From NCBI GenBank assembly GCA_036802945.1, contig DAIRVG010000005.1:1-64000 (forward strand): a DNA stretch of 64,000 bases. Direction: 5' to 3'. Source of the DNA: Gp6-AA40 sp036802945 (GTDB taxonomy: Bacteria; Acidobacteriota; Vicinamibacteria; Vicinamibacterales; UBA2999). Below, in pieces: positions 50,001-58,061 of the stretch. The notes under the pieces are model-generated. The model was not told where the DNA came from. It worked only from the letters and a program-made list of their open reading frames with translations, and ran no database searches. Position 1 is the first letter of the stretch. Every line of letters begins with the position of its first letter. The translations under genes were made by a program, and so were the position numbers.

Positions 50001-50128
50001 ACCATCAGAACTACGGGTCCTACACGACGACGTTCAGCAACGCCGCGAACTACGGGAAGCCGTCGTTCAACTCTGCGACGGCGTACCTCCCCCGTATTCT
50101 GCAGTTGGGAGTCCACCTCACGTTCTAG
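47060..50128 (+). CDS. TonB-dependent receptor, Oar-like, with carboxypeptidase-regulatory domain
   Basis: A 1022-residue outer-membrane protein. After a signal peptide (LTVALLALPLFAHAQ) comes a carboxypeptidase-regulatory-like beta domain (about residues 25-110, DNTGGVLPGVTVTAINEASG), a plug domain with ELPINGRNWMDL and MMVNAITKSGTN, then a long barrel whose repeated Y/W-rich strands end in the C-terminal aromatic residue (LGVHLTF). Such receptors import large substrates or serve as surface proteins; the ligand is unknown. The ATG at 47060 has a perfect AAGGAGG 7 bases upstream. The codons flow smoothly to the stop, which faces the convergent cytochrome-PQQ gene across a heptamer palindrome. 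Confidence 0.95.
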   Translation: MKFGRSVWLTVALLALPLFAHAQDATLLGTVKDNTGGVLPGVTVTAINEASGISFVSVTDERGLYRLPVRAGVYKISAELAGFTTAVRPGVELLLGRQATLNFDLQVSNLQETVTVTGEAPLLDTNSSTIASNIDPRQMQELPINGRNWMDLTMASAGSRTNASSEVPQDRQGFFQTNVDGQSVTLTVCCAQNQPRYSKDSIAEFQLTTNRFDATQGRTMGMMVNAITKSGTNTFAGSFGAYRRQDSWNAKDFIQNRVLPYKDTQVSGTIGGPIVKDRIHFFANYEYERNPQTFSFGGPNGPFPAAGPNINLNIPAKYSLQQGGGKVDVQFNPQNRLTGRYSHYKNLQPVIAIGSPNTTHPSNANANNRFVDQYFATYTQVLNNNTINEIKGGLNANYYTLEPLAGWGTTGARRPPDTARILEGVTSGREIEGGAPSILFSGYTIGSPTNNPQRTGERNYQIRDDFSTAFELGGRHDVKLGADFIKYSMAQGWCNFCDGQFTSTAVPPVNLEQLLPDWRDASTWNWAAMSPLFRDYRVAIGNMSYDVHREIYAAWYQDDWRIGSRLTLNMGVRYDLDHGAQGEFVKFLPWLSGKRPTDKNNLAPRVGFAYSVNDNTVVRGGWGLFFTQLEDDALHQSYVLTQNTTITIPNNGRADFGSNPFNGAKPTYEQVLARACDVVNLPFNSPNCFPRSIGNGSEVPFGAHETSYSHMASIGMQHQLAAGVGIDTNFVFTGGRAEERRQNANSSINPATGANYPATGPTTDLARLPFPTWGPIAAEIMNGRSNYYGWENTFTKRFSNRWQGNATYTLSRFYDDGGIGGLTGPYVTTLDLSAPITTTLTPYTGSVAPDMGPLYQLTASDQRHRATFNGIWDMGMGVQLSGLYFFGSGERRNTSWGADLRNTGGANYSILTPAGTTAASLGALCNCTVKGQTTADGRFLLDRAQLVGKPIHRVDMRIQKRINIGGRRNLEGMVEVFNIFNHQNYGSYTTTFSNAANYGKPSFNSATAYLPRILQLGVHLTF

Positions 50129-50135
50129 GGCATCA

Positions 50136-50230
50136 GAAAATCCCAAAGCCCAAATCCCAAAACCCAAACCCCAACGCCTGTTGGGATTTGGGATTGGGAT
50201 TTGGAGCTTGGGATTTGGGATTTGGGTTTT
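50136..50230. terminator. Heptamer palindrome (AAATCCC/TTGGGAT) between convergent genes
   Basis: The left arm is AAATCCC, AAAGCCC, AAATCCC, AAAACCC, AAACCCC; the right arm (50181-50230) is TTGGGAT repeated with small changes and ends in TTTT. CCCAA and TTGGG close the loop CGCCTG. It fills the gap between the TonB receptor stop and the cytochrome-PQQ stop. The plus strand of the right arm holds six GGG runs, a strong G-quadruplex pattern. The likely role is a bidirectional terminator. Confidence 0.85.
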
Positions 50231-52058
50231 ACTCCAAGCCGAAGGCGAGCAGCACGTTCCCGCCCCTTCCGTTCCCAAGGCCGGTATAACCGGATCCGAC
50301 GAAGAGCATTCCTCCGGCGACGGTAGGTCCCGGAGCGCCCATGGCGCCACCCTTAGCCGCCACGCCGTTTGCCGTCGTGAAATCGCGAAGCGTGTCGTAT
50401 TCCCAGACCTGCTTGCCGTCGCCCGTGGCGAATGCGCGCACCACGCCGTCAGCGCCTCCTGAGAACAGAACACCAGGGATCACAGTGAGCGCTGCTGTTT
50501 GGCCAACCTGTCGCGGCGGGTTGAAGGGCGCAATCTTCGCGACCCATTTGCGCTCCCCCGTCCGGAGATCGAGCGCCGAGATGCCGTTGCTACGCGTGCC
50601 GAAGTACGCTTGTCGATCGTCCGCGGCCCCGCCGAAATTGATTTCGCCTCTTGCAAGCTTGTCGACGAGCGTGGCCTTCCAGAGGAGGGCACCGTCACGC
50701 ACGTCCTGCGCGAACACCTCGCCGCTTTTCTGTCCGGAGACGACTATCGTGCGGCCGTCGGACAGGGTCCGCATGATCGAGGCCGATCCGAAGTCGTAAT
50801 CCGGTCCGATTTCGGTCGGACAGTTCTCGGACGGATTGTTCACCTCGCATCCGACGAGCCATGCATCGTTCGCGGTGTGCTGGACCGACCAGCGCACCTT
50901 GCCCGTGTCGAGATCCAGGGCCATCACCGCGTCGGTCGTGTTCGGCACCGGCGGCTTGCTGTACGCGTCGCCGGTCCCGAGGTAGATGGCGTTCCGTGCT
51001 TCATCGATCGTCGGCGAGGCCCAGAGGCCGGCGCCGGACGGCGCGAAGAGCTGGACGCCGCGCGAGTTCTTCCGCGTCGGCTTCGGCTGGTCCGGAATGA
51101 TGTACGTCTTCCAGATCTGCTTGCCGGTGTCGGCATTGAGCGCGACGAGGCTTCCGCGGAATGTGCAGCAGGGATAGTCAAGTCCACCGCCTGCTGCTTC
51201 TTCGCGCGAGGCGAGCGGCACGTAAAGCCGGCCCTTGTAGAACGTGGGCGCTCCCGTCACGGCCGCGAGCGGATGCGGGTCGACGCTGACGATCCAGAGC
51301 GGCATTCCCGTGGCCGCGTCGAGCGCGTAAACGTTGCCTCGGAGGTCGCCGAAGTACGCGGCATATGCCGTCGATCCGTGACCCTTCACGGGACCGACGT
51401 TGATCGCGTTACGCACCCCGGCTGCTGCCTGAAACGACCAGTAAACGCACCCGGTTTTTGCGTCGATCGAATAGACGTAACCGGTGTCGACGCCAATGAA
51501 GATTCGCCCCGCCGCAACGGTCGGTTGACCGTACATCGAGGCTGCGCTCGGAAAGCCAAACGCCCATTTCAACGTGAGGCTGGGCACCTGCGTCGCGGTA
51601 AGGCCCGCGGCCTTTGCGGTCTGGAACCGTGCGTTGGTCGCATCTGCTCCCCAGCCGTTCCATGCCGGGCCTGCCGAGGGGTCCGCCAGCCTTGAGCTCG
51701 TCGCGCACTGGTTCGGCATCGACTTCGCCGCGCCGGCTGGGACGCTCCCAAGCTTGCGGCCGCCTACGAACTCGGCGAACCCGCGTTTGATGTTGTCGGG
51801 TAGATCCACCGCGTGCGCAGGTATCGGGTTGTTCGCCATCGCGGCGTACACGGTCTCGGGCGCCATCTTCTGAAGCGTGGCGATATCGGGCGCCTGCTCG
51901 GCGCCGGCGGCGCGCGCCACGCCGACGTTTCGATGACACGTTGCGCACCGTTCTTCGAACTGGCGGATCGTCCCAGACGCGGTCTGCGCGAGGGCGCCGG
52001 GTGGGCAGAGGAGAAGCGCGACCAGGACGCCGCTGAACAGGGCGAAGTGCATCCTCAT
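50229..52058 (-). CDS. Cytochrome c-PQQ beta-propeller protein, PVA-dehydrogenase-like
   Basis: A 609-residue exported protein. A signal peptide (FALFSGVLVALLLCPPGALAQ) is followed by a cytochrome c domain with the haem site CATCH (about residues 38-42), then an eight-bladed PQQ-type propeller (about 125-609) with repeated W-motifs such as GCVYWSFQA, NADTGKQIWKT and DLDTGKVRWSV. An adjacent Cys-Cys pair in LDYPCCTFRG may be the vicinal disulphide of quinoprotein alcohol dehydrogenases. The overall layout resembles polyvinyl-alcohol dehydrogenase. It should oxidise an alcohol in the periplasm and pass electrons to its own haem. It is divergent from the GDH-type gene. Confidence 0.9.
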   Translation of the reverse strand: MRMHFALFSGVLVALLLCPPGALAQTASGTIRQFEERCATCHRNVGVARAAGAEQAPDIATLQKMAPETVYAAMANNPIPAHAVDLPDNIKRGFAEFVGGRKLGSVPAGAAKSMPNQCATSSRLADPSAGPAWNGWGADATNARFQTAKAAGLTATQVPSLTLKWAFGFPSAASMYGQPTVAAGRIFIGVDTGYVYSIDAKTGCVYWSFQAAAGVRNAINVGPVKGHGSTAYAAYFGDLRGNVYALDAATGMPLWIVSVDPHPLAAVTGAPTFYKGRLYVPLASREEAAGGGLDYPCCTFRGSLVALNADTGKQIWKTYIIPDQPKPTRKNSRGVQLFAPSGAGLWASPTIDEARNAIYLGTGDAYSKPPVPNTTDAVMALDLDTGKVRWSVQHTANDAWLVGCEVNNPSENCPTEIGPDYDFGSASIMRTLSDGRTIVVSGQKSGEVFAQDVRDGALLWKATLVDKLARGEINFGGAADDRQAYFGTRSNGISALDLRTGERKWVAKIAPFNPPRQVGQTAALTVIPGVLFSGGADGVVRAFATGDGKQVWEYDTLRDFTTANGVAAKGGAMGAPGPTVAGGMLFVGSGYTGLGNGRGGNVLLAFGLE

Positions 52059-52150
52059 GGGCGTAATCCTTTGAAATTTGGTGTGATATCTTACTTCGCC
52101 ACAAACCACATTTTCGCCTCTCTCGGCATGTGGAGAAGAGCGCCCAACCT

Positions 52151-54100
52151 ATGACAACTACACGATTTCTGCGGGGTACCTTCGTCTGCCTGATCGTGAT
52201 CCTCGCAACGCCTCCGTTGCTCGGGCAGCAGGGCGCACGTAACGGCGAATGGTGGGCCTGGGGCGGCGACGGAGGCACGAGCCGTTATTCTCCGCTCGCG
52301 CAGATCAACCGCGACAATGTCAGGAATCTTCGCATCGCGTGGACCTGGAGTTCCGACGGTGTCGGCGGCGCAGCGGAGGCGAGAAGCGAAACGACGCCGC
52401 TGATGGCGAACGGCAGACTCTTCTTCACTGCCGGCCGAGATCGCGCGGTGGTTGCCGCCGATGCCGGCACGGGCGAGACGCTCTGGCAATGGAAGAACGA
52501 CGAGGGTGAGAGGAACGAAAGGGCGCCTCGCAAGGGTTCGGGCCGGGGAGTCGGCTACTGGACCGACGGTCGTGACGAGCGCGTGTTCACGATCACGCCC
52601 GGCTTCCGCCTGGTCGCGCTCGACGCGAGGACGGGACGTCAAATCCTGGGATTCGGCCGGGAGGGCGTCGTCGATCTGTTCAAGGAGCTCGATCCGACGG
52701 CGGATCTGACCGGCACGATCGGCAATTCGTCTCCTCCTGTGATTTCAGGCGACACCGTCATCGTCGGTCCTGCGCTTGCGCAGAGCGCCCGTCCGATGTC
52801 CTACCGGAACACCAAGGGCGACATCCTGGCGTTCGACGCGCGCACCGGGAGCAAGCGATGGGACTTCCGGACGATTCCGCGCAAGGGCGAACAGGGCTAT
52901 GAGACGTGGCTGAACGGATCGGCCGAGTACACGGGGAACGCGGGCGCCTGGACGCCGTTCACGGTGGACGACGAGCTCGGATACGTGTACCTGCCGGTGG
53001 AGGCGCCGACCAGCGAGTACTACGGCGGTCACCGCCCGGGCAACAACCTGTTCTCATCGAGTCTCGTGTGCGTCGATATCAAGACGGGCAAGCGCGTCTG
53101 GCACTACCAGCTCGTACACCACGACATCTGGGACTACGACATCGTCTCGCCGCCGATCCTCGTCGACATCAACAACAACGGCAGGCGCATCAAGGCGGTC
53201 GTGCAGCTGACGAAGCAGTCGTACGCGTACGTCTTCGATCGAGTGACGGGCAAGCCGGTGTGGCCGATCCAGGAGCGGCCGGTTCCGCAGAACGGCGTGA
53301 AAGGCGAGTGGACGTCGCCGACCCAGCCGTTTCCAACGAAGCCCGCCCCATTCGATCGCGTGGGCATTTCAACCGACGATCTGATCGACTTCACGCCGGA
53401 GCTGCGAAGCGCGGCGATTGACGCGCTCAAGCCGTACCGGCTTGGACCGGTCTACACGCCCGCCTCGCTCATGGAAGCCCCGGATGGAACGAAAGGAACC
53501 ATCATGTTGCCGGGTAACCGGGGCGGATCGAACTGGAATGCCGGCGCCGTCGATCCGGAAACGGGTTTCGTCTACGTGCCCTCGATCACCAGAGCGACGC
53601 TGCTTCAACTGATCAAGGACCCGCAGAGTGAGATGGATCTCGTGGCCACCGCTCTCGCGCCGCCGCTGCCATCGGTCGATGGCCTGCCGTTCGTCAAGCC
53701 GCCGTACGGCCGCATCACGGCGTATGACATGAACACAGGCGAGATCGCGTGGCAGATTGCCAATGGCGATACGCCGCCGGCGATCAAAAACAATCCGAAG
53801 CTGGCCGGCGTCACACTCCCGAGGACCGGCAGCCCGTCGCATGCCGGTGTCCTGGCGACCAAGACGCTGCTGTTTGCGGGAGAAGGTGACGGGGGCATGC
53901 CGATGTTCCGGGCGCTCGACAAGAAGACGGGGGCGATCATCTGGGAGACCGAGGTTCCGCAGGGGGCGCAGACCGGGCTTCCGATGACGTATCTGTTGCG
54001 CGGCAAGCAGTACATCGTCTTTGCGGCGGGTGGTGGGGCCGGACGCACGGCGCAGCTCGTTGCGTTCACACTGCCCGACGTGACGCAGCAGACGCGCTGA
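52151..54100 (+). CDS. PQQ-dependent dehydrogenase, glucose-dehydrogenase type
   Basis: A 649-residue exported quinoprotein with a signal peptide (GTFVCLIVILATPPLLGQQG) and no multi-helix membrane domain, unlike Gcd. The propeller carries GDH-type motifs: EWWAWGGDGGTSRYSPL, YQLVHHDIWDYDIVSPP (catalytic Asp region), GNRGGSNWNAGAVDP and FAAGGGAGRTAQLVAF. It should oxidise a sugar or alcohol with PQQ and metal in the periplasm. ATG 52151 was preferred over GTG 52130, with GGAGAAGAG upstream. The pair with the divergent cytochrome-PQQ gene suggests a shared electron route. No PQQ-synthesis gene is in view. Confidence 0.92.
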   Translation: MTTTRFLRGTFVCLIVILATPPLLGQQGARNGEWWAWGGDGGTSRYSPLAQINRDNVRNLRIAWTWSSDGVGGAAEARSETTPLMANGRLFFTAGRDRAVVAADAGTGETLWQWKNDEGERNERAPRKGSGRGVGYWTDGRDERVFTITPGFRLVALDARTGRQILGFGREGVVDLFKELDPTADLTGTIGNSSPPVISGDTVIVGPALAQSARPMSYRNTKGDILAFDARTGSKRWDFRTIPRKGEQGYETWLNGSAEYTGNAGAWTPFTVDDELGYVYLPVEAPTSEYYGGHRPGNNLFSSSLVCVDIKTGKRVWHYQLVHHDIWDYDIVSPPILVDINNNGRRIKAVVQLTKQSYAYVFDRVTGKPVWPIQERPVPQNGVKGEWTSPTQPFPTKPAPFDRVGISTDDLIDFTPELRSAAIDALKPYRLGPVYTPASLMEAPDGTKGTIMLPGNRGGSNWNAGAVDPETGFVYVPSITRATLLQLIKDPQSEMDLVATALAPPLPSVDGLPFVKPPYGRITAYDMNTGEIAWQIANGDTPPAIKNNPKLAGVTLPRTGSPSHAGVLATKTLLFAGEGDGGMPMFRALDKKTGAIIWETEVPQGAQTGLPMTYLLRGKQYIVFAAGGGAGRTAQLVAFTLPDVTQQTR

Positions 54101-54225
54101 AATGCTGAAGCGTGCTGCGGGTCACGCTCGCCGGCGATCTCGTCCGCCTCGCTGACCGCGCGGTCACCTACTTCCCGGAGAGCTGAAGGTATGATTGCGA
54201 CGTTCTACAACTGGAGAGGTCGACC
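54101..54225 (+). promoter_or_regulatory. Spacer with TATGAT box upstream of the secreted MBL gene
   Basis: A TATGAT box at 54190-54195 is followed 31 bases later by the ATG at 54226, with CTGGAGAGG as a good ribosome binding site. The stretch 54113-54187 is an open frame ending in TGA (from GTGCTGCGGGTC to GAGAGC), possibly the leftover tail of a lost gene. Confidence 0.4.
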
Positions 54226-55292
54226 ATGAAAAGAATGCTTGTACATAGCGCTGTGCTGCTAGTTGGTGTGGCCTCCGTTGTCGTTGCGGCGGGCCATCAG
54301 CCCCAGACGCGACAGGTCATCGACGTCCAGAAAATCGCAGACAACTACTACGTGTTGACGAGCTCCACACCCGGCAACGAAGCGACATTCAGTGGGGGCA
54401 ACGTCGGTGTGTTCATTACGAATTCCGGCGTTGTCCTAGTCGACACCAAGCTTGCCGCGTGGGGCCAGACGCTCCTGGATCGGGTCAAGTCGATCAGCAC
54501 CAAGCCCGTGACGACGATCATCAACACGCATGCGCATGGCGACCACACCGGCAACGACGACAAGTTCGGCACGACCGTCGAGATCATCGCGCAGGACAAC
54601 ACGAAAGCCAACATGGCAAAGATGGATGCCTTCAAGGGCGACAAGGCCCAGTTCCTGCCGAAGCGCACATTCCGCGACAAGGTGTCGATCGGCAGCGGTA
54701 ACGAGCGAATCGACCTGTACTACTTCGGCGCCGGCCATACCAACGGCGACGCCTTCGTCGTATTCCCGTCGCTTCGCGTCCTGCAAACCGGCGATCTGTT
54801 CGCGTGGAAGGATGCGCCGCGCATCGACCGCGCCAACGGCGGGAGCGGTGTTCAATATCCGCAGACCCTCGCGAAGGCAGTCGCGGCGTTGAAGAACGTC
54901 GACACCGTCGTGCCCGGACACAGCCCGCTCATGACGCTCAAGGATCTGGAGGAGTATCAACGCTACACAGCGGACCTGCTCNNNNNNNNNNNNNNNNNNN
55001 NNNNNNNNNNNNNNNNNNNNNNNNNNNNNNNNNNNNNNNNNNNNNNNNNNNNNNNNNNNNNNNNNNNNNNNNNNNNNNNNNGCTCATGACGCTCAAGGAT
55101 CTGGAGGAGTATCAACGCTACACAGCGGACCTGCTCACCGCGGTGCAGTCGGCGCGCAAGGCCGGCAAGAGCGTTGACGACGCCGCGGCCTCGATCAACC
55201 TGACGGAGAAGTACAAGGGGTACAAGTCAGAGCGCGTAAAGCAGGCCGTGCAGGATATCTACGACGAGCTGAACGCAACATCGTCGCGGTGA
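54226..55292 (+). CDS. Secreted MBL-fold hydrolase (interrupted by an assembly gap)
   Basis: When the artefact gap is removed (54982-55136, keeping one 55-base copy), the gene is intact: 252 codons, then TAVQSARKAG continuing in frame to the stop, 303 residues in all. A signal peptide (AVLLVGVASVVVAAGHQ) is followed by an MBL domain with INTHAHGDHTGND, the FGAGHTNGDAFVVF region, a TGDLF Asp and VPGHSPLMTL. A subclass B-like secreted hydrolase of the envelope cluster; the substrate is unknown, and a beta-lactamase role is only one option. The downstream lipoprotein starts at an overlapping GTGA. Confidence 0.9.
54982..55081. other. Assembly gap (100 N) with identical 55-base flanks
   Basis: The 55 bases before the gap (54927-54981) are identical to the 55 bases after it (55082-55136). 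The length equals a common assembler k-mer (55), so the gap is a scaffolding artefact; true contiguity removes the N and one copy. Confidence 0.95.
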
Positions 55293-56068
55293 AAGACGTG
55301 TTCCGCGCGTTCCTGTTCTCGGGCGCCGTCGCGCTTGTCGTGTCGGGCTGCAGGCCCTCGCCGCCCGCGACGACGCCATCGGAGAAGGCGTCGCAGCTAA
55401 AACTCACCGGCGTCTGGATCGCAGTGGGCACGTTCGAGGACCCGGCCGGCCCACCGCCATGGTCCAACACCCCGTGGCCCTCGCAACCGCCACTTACTCC
55501 GTGGGGCGACACGGAATCCCACCGTCTGGCCGACATCAAGAGCGTCGTGCCTTGTCAGCCAGCCGGCCCGGTCTTCTTCATGAGCGGGATCGGTCTGTTT
55601 CCGATTCAGATCCTCGAGGCGCCGGATCAAATCGTCCTGCAGGCCGAGAACATCGCGATGCCCAGGCGGATCTATACCCATGGGCGGGGCCACCCCGACG
55701 ATTTGGACCCGAGCTGGATGGGCCACTCGATCGGCCGGTGGGAGGGAGACGTGCTGGTGGTGGACACGGTCGGCACAAACGGAAAGACCAGGGCGATGAA
55801 CGGTGTCGGCGCCAATGCGGGGGTCAGCATCGAGGACAAGGATCGACGGTTCCCGGCCAGCGACGAGTTGCACCTCGTCGAGCGCCTCCGGGTTGTTGCC
55901 GAGGGGGAGATTCTGGAAGATCAAATCACCATCAACGATCCGAAGACGTACACGTCGCCAATCACGCTGAAGCACTACTGGCAACGACGTCCCGATCTGA
56001 ACATGATGGAGTACTACTGTGGGGAAAACCCGCGGCCACAGGACGAAGCGAATTTTGCCGGCCGGTGA
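55289..56068 (+). CDS. Putative lipoprotein of the envelope cluster, unknown function
   Basis: A 259-residue protein with a lipoprotein signal (FSGAVALVVSGC, lipobox VSGC, Cys about residue 21). A Pro-rich linker follows. The mature domain includes GHPDDLDPSWMGHSIGRWEG and DVLVVDTVGTNG, sequence features shared, from memory, with unassigned proteins often found beside DUF6152 proteins. EYYCGENPR near the C-terminus is also recalled. Two or three exported Cys residues could form a disulphide. The GTG start overlaps the MBL stop (GTGA), so they are co-translated. Confidence 0.75.
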   Translation: MKDVFRAFLFSGAVALVVSGCRPSPPATTPSEKASQLKLTGVWIAVGTFEDPAGPPPWSNTPWPSQPPLTPWGDTESHRLADIKSVVPCQPAGPVFFMSGIGLFPIQILEAPDQIVLQAENIAMPRRIYTHGRGHPDDLDPSWMGHSIGRWEGDVLVVDTVGTNGKTRAMNGVGANAGVSIEDKDRRFPASDELHLVERLRVVAEGEILEDQITINDPKTYTSPITLKHYWQRRPDLNMMEYYCGENPRPQDEANFAGR

Positions 56069-56080
56069 GACGAGGTGAGC

Positions 56081-56491
56081 ATGAAAGCCACAATCGTGGG
56101 ACTGGTCGCCGCTTTCGCCCTCATGTGGGCGCTGCCCGCGCCGGCGCACCATTCGTTCGCAGGCTTCGATCGCACCAAGGAAGTTATGCTGCGCGGGGCG
56201 GTCAGGGAGTTCCAGTGGAACAACCCTCACACGTGGATCCAGATCGTGGTCGTTGACGACAAGGGCCGCCAGACCGAGTGGTCGGTTGAGTGCGGCAGCC
56301 CGAACATGATGGCGCGTACCGGTTGGAAGCGCACCACGCTGAAGGCGGGTGACAACGTCGTTGCAGTGGTGAATCCGCTGAAGGACGGCCGTCCCAACGG
56401 CGCGCTGGTCAAGATCACCTTGCCCGACGGCAGTGTTCGAGGTCCAGGTGACGCGCCACCGCCTCGGCCTCTCGGGTCGGCGAAGAACTGA
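56081..56491 (+). CDS. DUF6152 family exported protein
   Basis: A 136-residue protein with a signal peptide (IVGLVAAFALMWALPAPAHH). The mature part has HHSFAGFDRTKEVMLRGAV, EFQWNNPHTWIQIVV and WSVECGSPNMMARTGW, the hallmark of DUF6152 (small OB-like periplasmic proteins of proteobacteria and acidobacteria). The tail is Pro-rich. The ATG at 56081 with GAGGTG immediately upstream was chosen over the GTG at 56075. It is the last gene of the MBL-lipoprotein-DUF6152 unit. Confidence 0.85.
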   Translation: MKATIVGLVAAFALMWALPAPAHHSFAGFDRTKEVMLRGAVREFQWNNPHTWIQIVVVDDKGRQTEWSVECGSPNMMARTGWKRTTLKAGDNVVAVVNPLKDGRPNGALVKITLPDGSVRGPGDAPPPRPLGSAKN

Positions 56492-56505
56492 GAACGAGCA
56501 AAAGG

Positions 56506-57384
56506 CTAGTTGAGCGCTGCCACCCGACGGCGGAGCGTCTTCACGTGCTCCCAGATCTGGTCGTGCTCCTCGCGCGCTTCCTTGTCCATCTCGCTCATGC
56601 TCGACAGCTTCAGATACGTCTGGAGATCACGCAGCGCGCCGGTGACATCGTTCAGGTGATACGCAAGCAGGCCGCGATCGCGGAGCTCGCTGAGCGCGGA
56701 CGGCGTGAGCGCAACGAGGAGCTCGGTGACGTTCCGCGCCTGGGGGAACGACCGCATGTGCACGTAGATCCGTTTCAGGTTGAGCAGCATGCGCACGATG
56801 ATCTCGCGCCGCGTGGCGGGCGCGAGCAGCGACTTGCTGAACGCGATCTCGCTGCCAACGTGCTTCTGCAGCAGCACGCGGCAGTCGTGCTCGGACAGCA
56901 GCGCGCCGCCGTGGAACGGATCGATGATCAGCCCTCCGCTCGCGCGCTTACCGACGTCGGGACAACGGACGAGAAAATGCCCTGGGAAATTGATGCCGTT
57001 GATGTGCAGTCCCGCGCGCCGCGCCACTTCCATGTAGACGAGGGACAGCGTGATCGGAATGCCTGTGCGCCGATCGAGCACCTCGTTGAGACAGCTGTTG
57101 CGGGGATCCTCGTACCGCTCGCGGTTGCCGACGAATCGCTGTTCCTGAAAGAGGTAGGCGTTCAGGGCGCGAACGCACGAGAGCGTCGAGCGATCGCCGG
57201 TGTCCTCGACGTGCGTGGCGATCGCCTTGGCGGCGGCGGCGCCCATGCCATCGAGCTGCGCGACGTACGGTTCGGGGATCAGACGGGGATACTCGATGCT
57301 CGCGATCACCAGGGCCGCATGCGCCAGCGCCGTCCCCGGAGCGTTCGAAGCTGCTGTCAGCGCGTCGACGAGGTGTTTCTGCAT
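56506..57384 (-). CDS. SirB1-family transglutaminase-like protein
   Basis: A 292-residue protein. The SirB1 N-terminal domain (about residues 80-220) has the motif NSCLNEVLDRRTGIPITLSL, VARRAGLHINGINFPGHFLVR and a degenerate transglutaminase-like Cys/His/Asp arrangement (Cys in NSCLNEV, His in GHFLV, Asp in LIIDPFHGG). The C-terminal part is TPR-like helices (AYHLNDVTGALRDLQTYLKL). The function of the family is not established. It overlaps the upstream HAD gene by 28 bases and ends the minus-strand run. The start at 57384 is the best Met. Confidence 0.85.
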   Translation of the reverse strand: MQKHLVDALTAASNAPGTALAHAALVIASIEYPRLIPEPYVAQLDGMGAAAAKAIATHVEDTGDRSTLSCVRALNAYLFQEQRFVGNRERYEDPRNSCLNEVLDRRTGIPITLSLVYMEVARRAGLHINGINFPGHFLVRCPDVGKRASGGLIIDPFHGGALLSEHDCRVLLQKHVGSEIAFSKSLLAPATRREIIVRMLLNLKRIYVHMRSFPQARNVTELLVALTPSALSELRDRGLLAYHLNDVTGALRDLQTYLKLSSMSEMDKEAREEHDQIWEHVKTLRRRVAALN

Positions 57385-58061
57385 AAACGCTCCAACGCAG
57401 GGATCGTGAGTGCCTGCAGCCCGTCCACGACCAGCTCGGCGCCCGTGAGCTGATCCGCAGCATAGCTGGTTGTCACACCCACACAGCGTAACCCGGCTCC
57501 GCGTGCGGATTCGAGCCCCCACACAGAATCCTCGATTGCGACGCACCGCTCCGGGTCGAGGTTGGACCCGGACGCCTGCTGCAGCTGTTTGAACGCCAGC
57601 AGGTACGGCGCGGGCGATGGCTTGCTCTCCGGCGTGTCGCCCGATGCCACGATCGTCGTGAATAGATCTTCGAGTCCCGCGCCTTCGATGATTTCGACGA
57701 TCTCGTGGCGCAGTGCTCCCGAGGCGATCGCAATCGGCACCGCCGCCGCCGCGGCGCGGATGAACCCCGCCGCGCCCGGGAAGAGCACCTCGCCGCCGTT
57801 GAGCATCGTCTGCAGCTTCTTGCCCTTGCGGGCGACCAGCTCGGTGATGTGCCTGTCGCTCATCGCCAGCGCGCGATCCCTCGCCAGTGCGGCGAACATC
57901 CCGACATCGTCGTAGCCAAGGTAGCGCGTAAAGTATTCGGCGCGGTCCAGCGCGATGCCTTCCTCGGCGAGCGCCTGCTGAAACGCCCTGAGGTGCAGCG
58001 GCTCGCTGTCCGCGATCACGCCGTCGAAGTCGAAAATGACCGCCTGCAGCGGCGAGGTCAC
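57357..58061 (-). CDS. HAD superfamily phosphatase/phosphoglucomutase-like
   Basis: A 234-residue Asp-nucleophile hydrolase. Motif I is VIFDFDGVIADSEPLH, motif II Ser/Thr is in IAIASGA, motif III Lys is in TPESKPSPAPYL, and motif IV is CVAIEDSVWGLESARGAG. The cap domain lies at about residues 18-85. The pattern matches the beta-phosphoglucomutase/phosphatase group; the substrate is unknown. The start is a GTG at 58061 with GGAGGG 4-5 bases upstream, overlapping the DUF1684 stop (GTGA). Confidence 0.9.
   Translation of the reverse strand: MTSPLQAVIFDFDGVIADSEPLHLRAFQQALAEEGIALDRAEYFTRYLGYDDVGMFAALARDRALAMSDRHITELVARKGKKLQTMLNGGEVLFPGAAGFIRAAAAAVPIAIASGALRHEIVEIIEGAGLEDLFTTIVASGDTPESKPSPAPYLLAFKQLQQASGSNLDPERCVAIEDSVWGLESARGAGLRCVGVTTSYAADQLTGAELVVDGLQALTIPALERLCRNTSSTR

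Noticed and set aside
54927..55136. Tandem duplication in the secreted MBL gene
   Set aside because: The repeat is exactly 55 bases with 100 N between copies, and removing one copy gives an uninterrupted family-length protein; an assembly artefact is far more likely.
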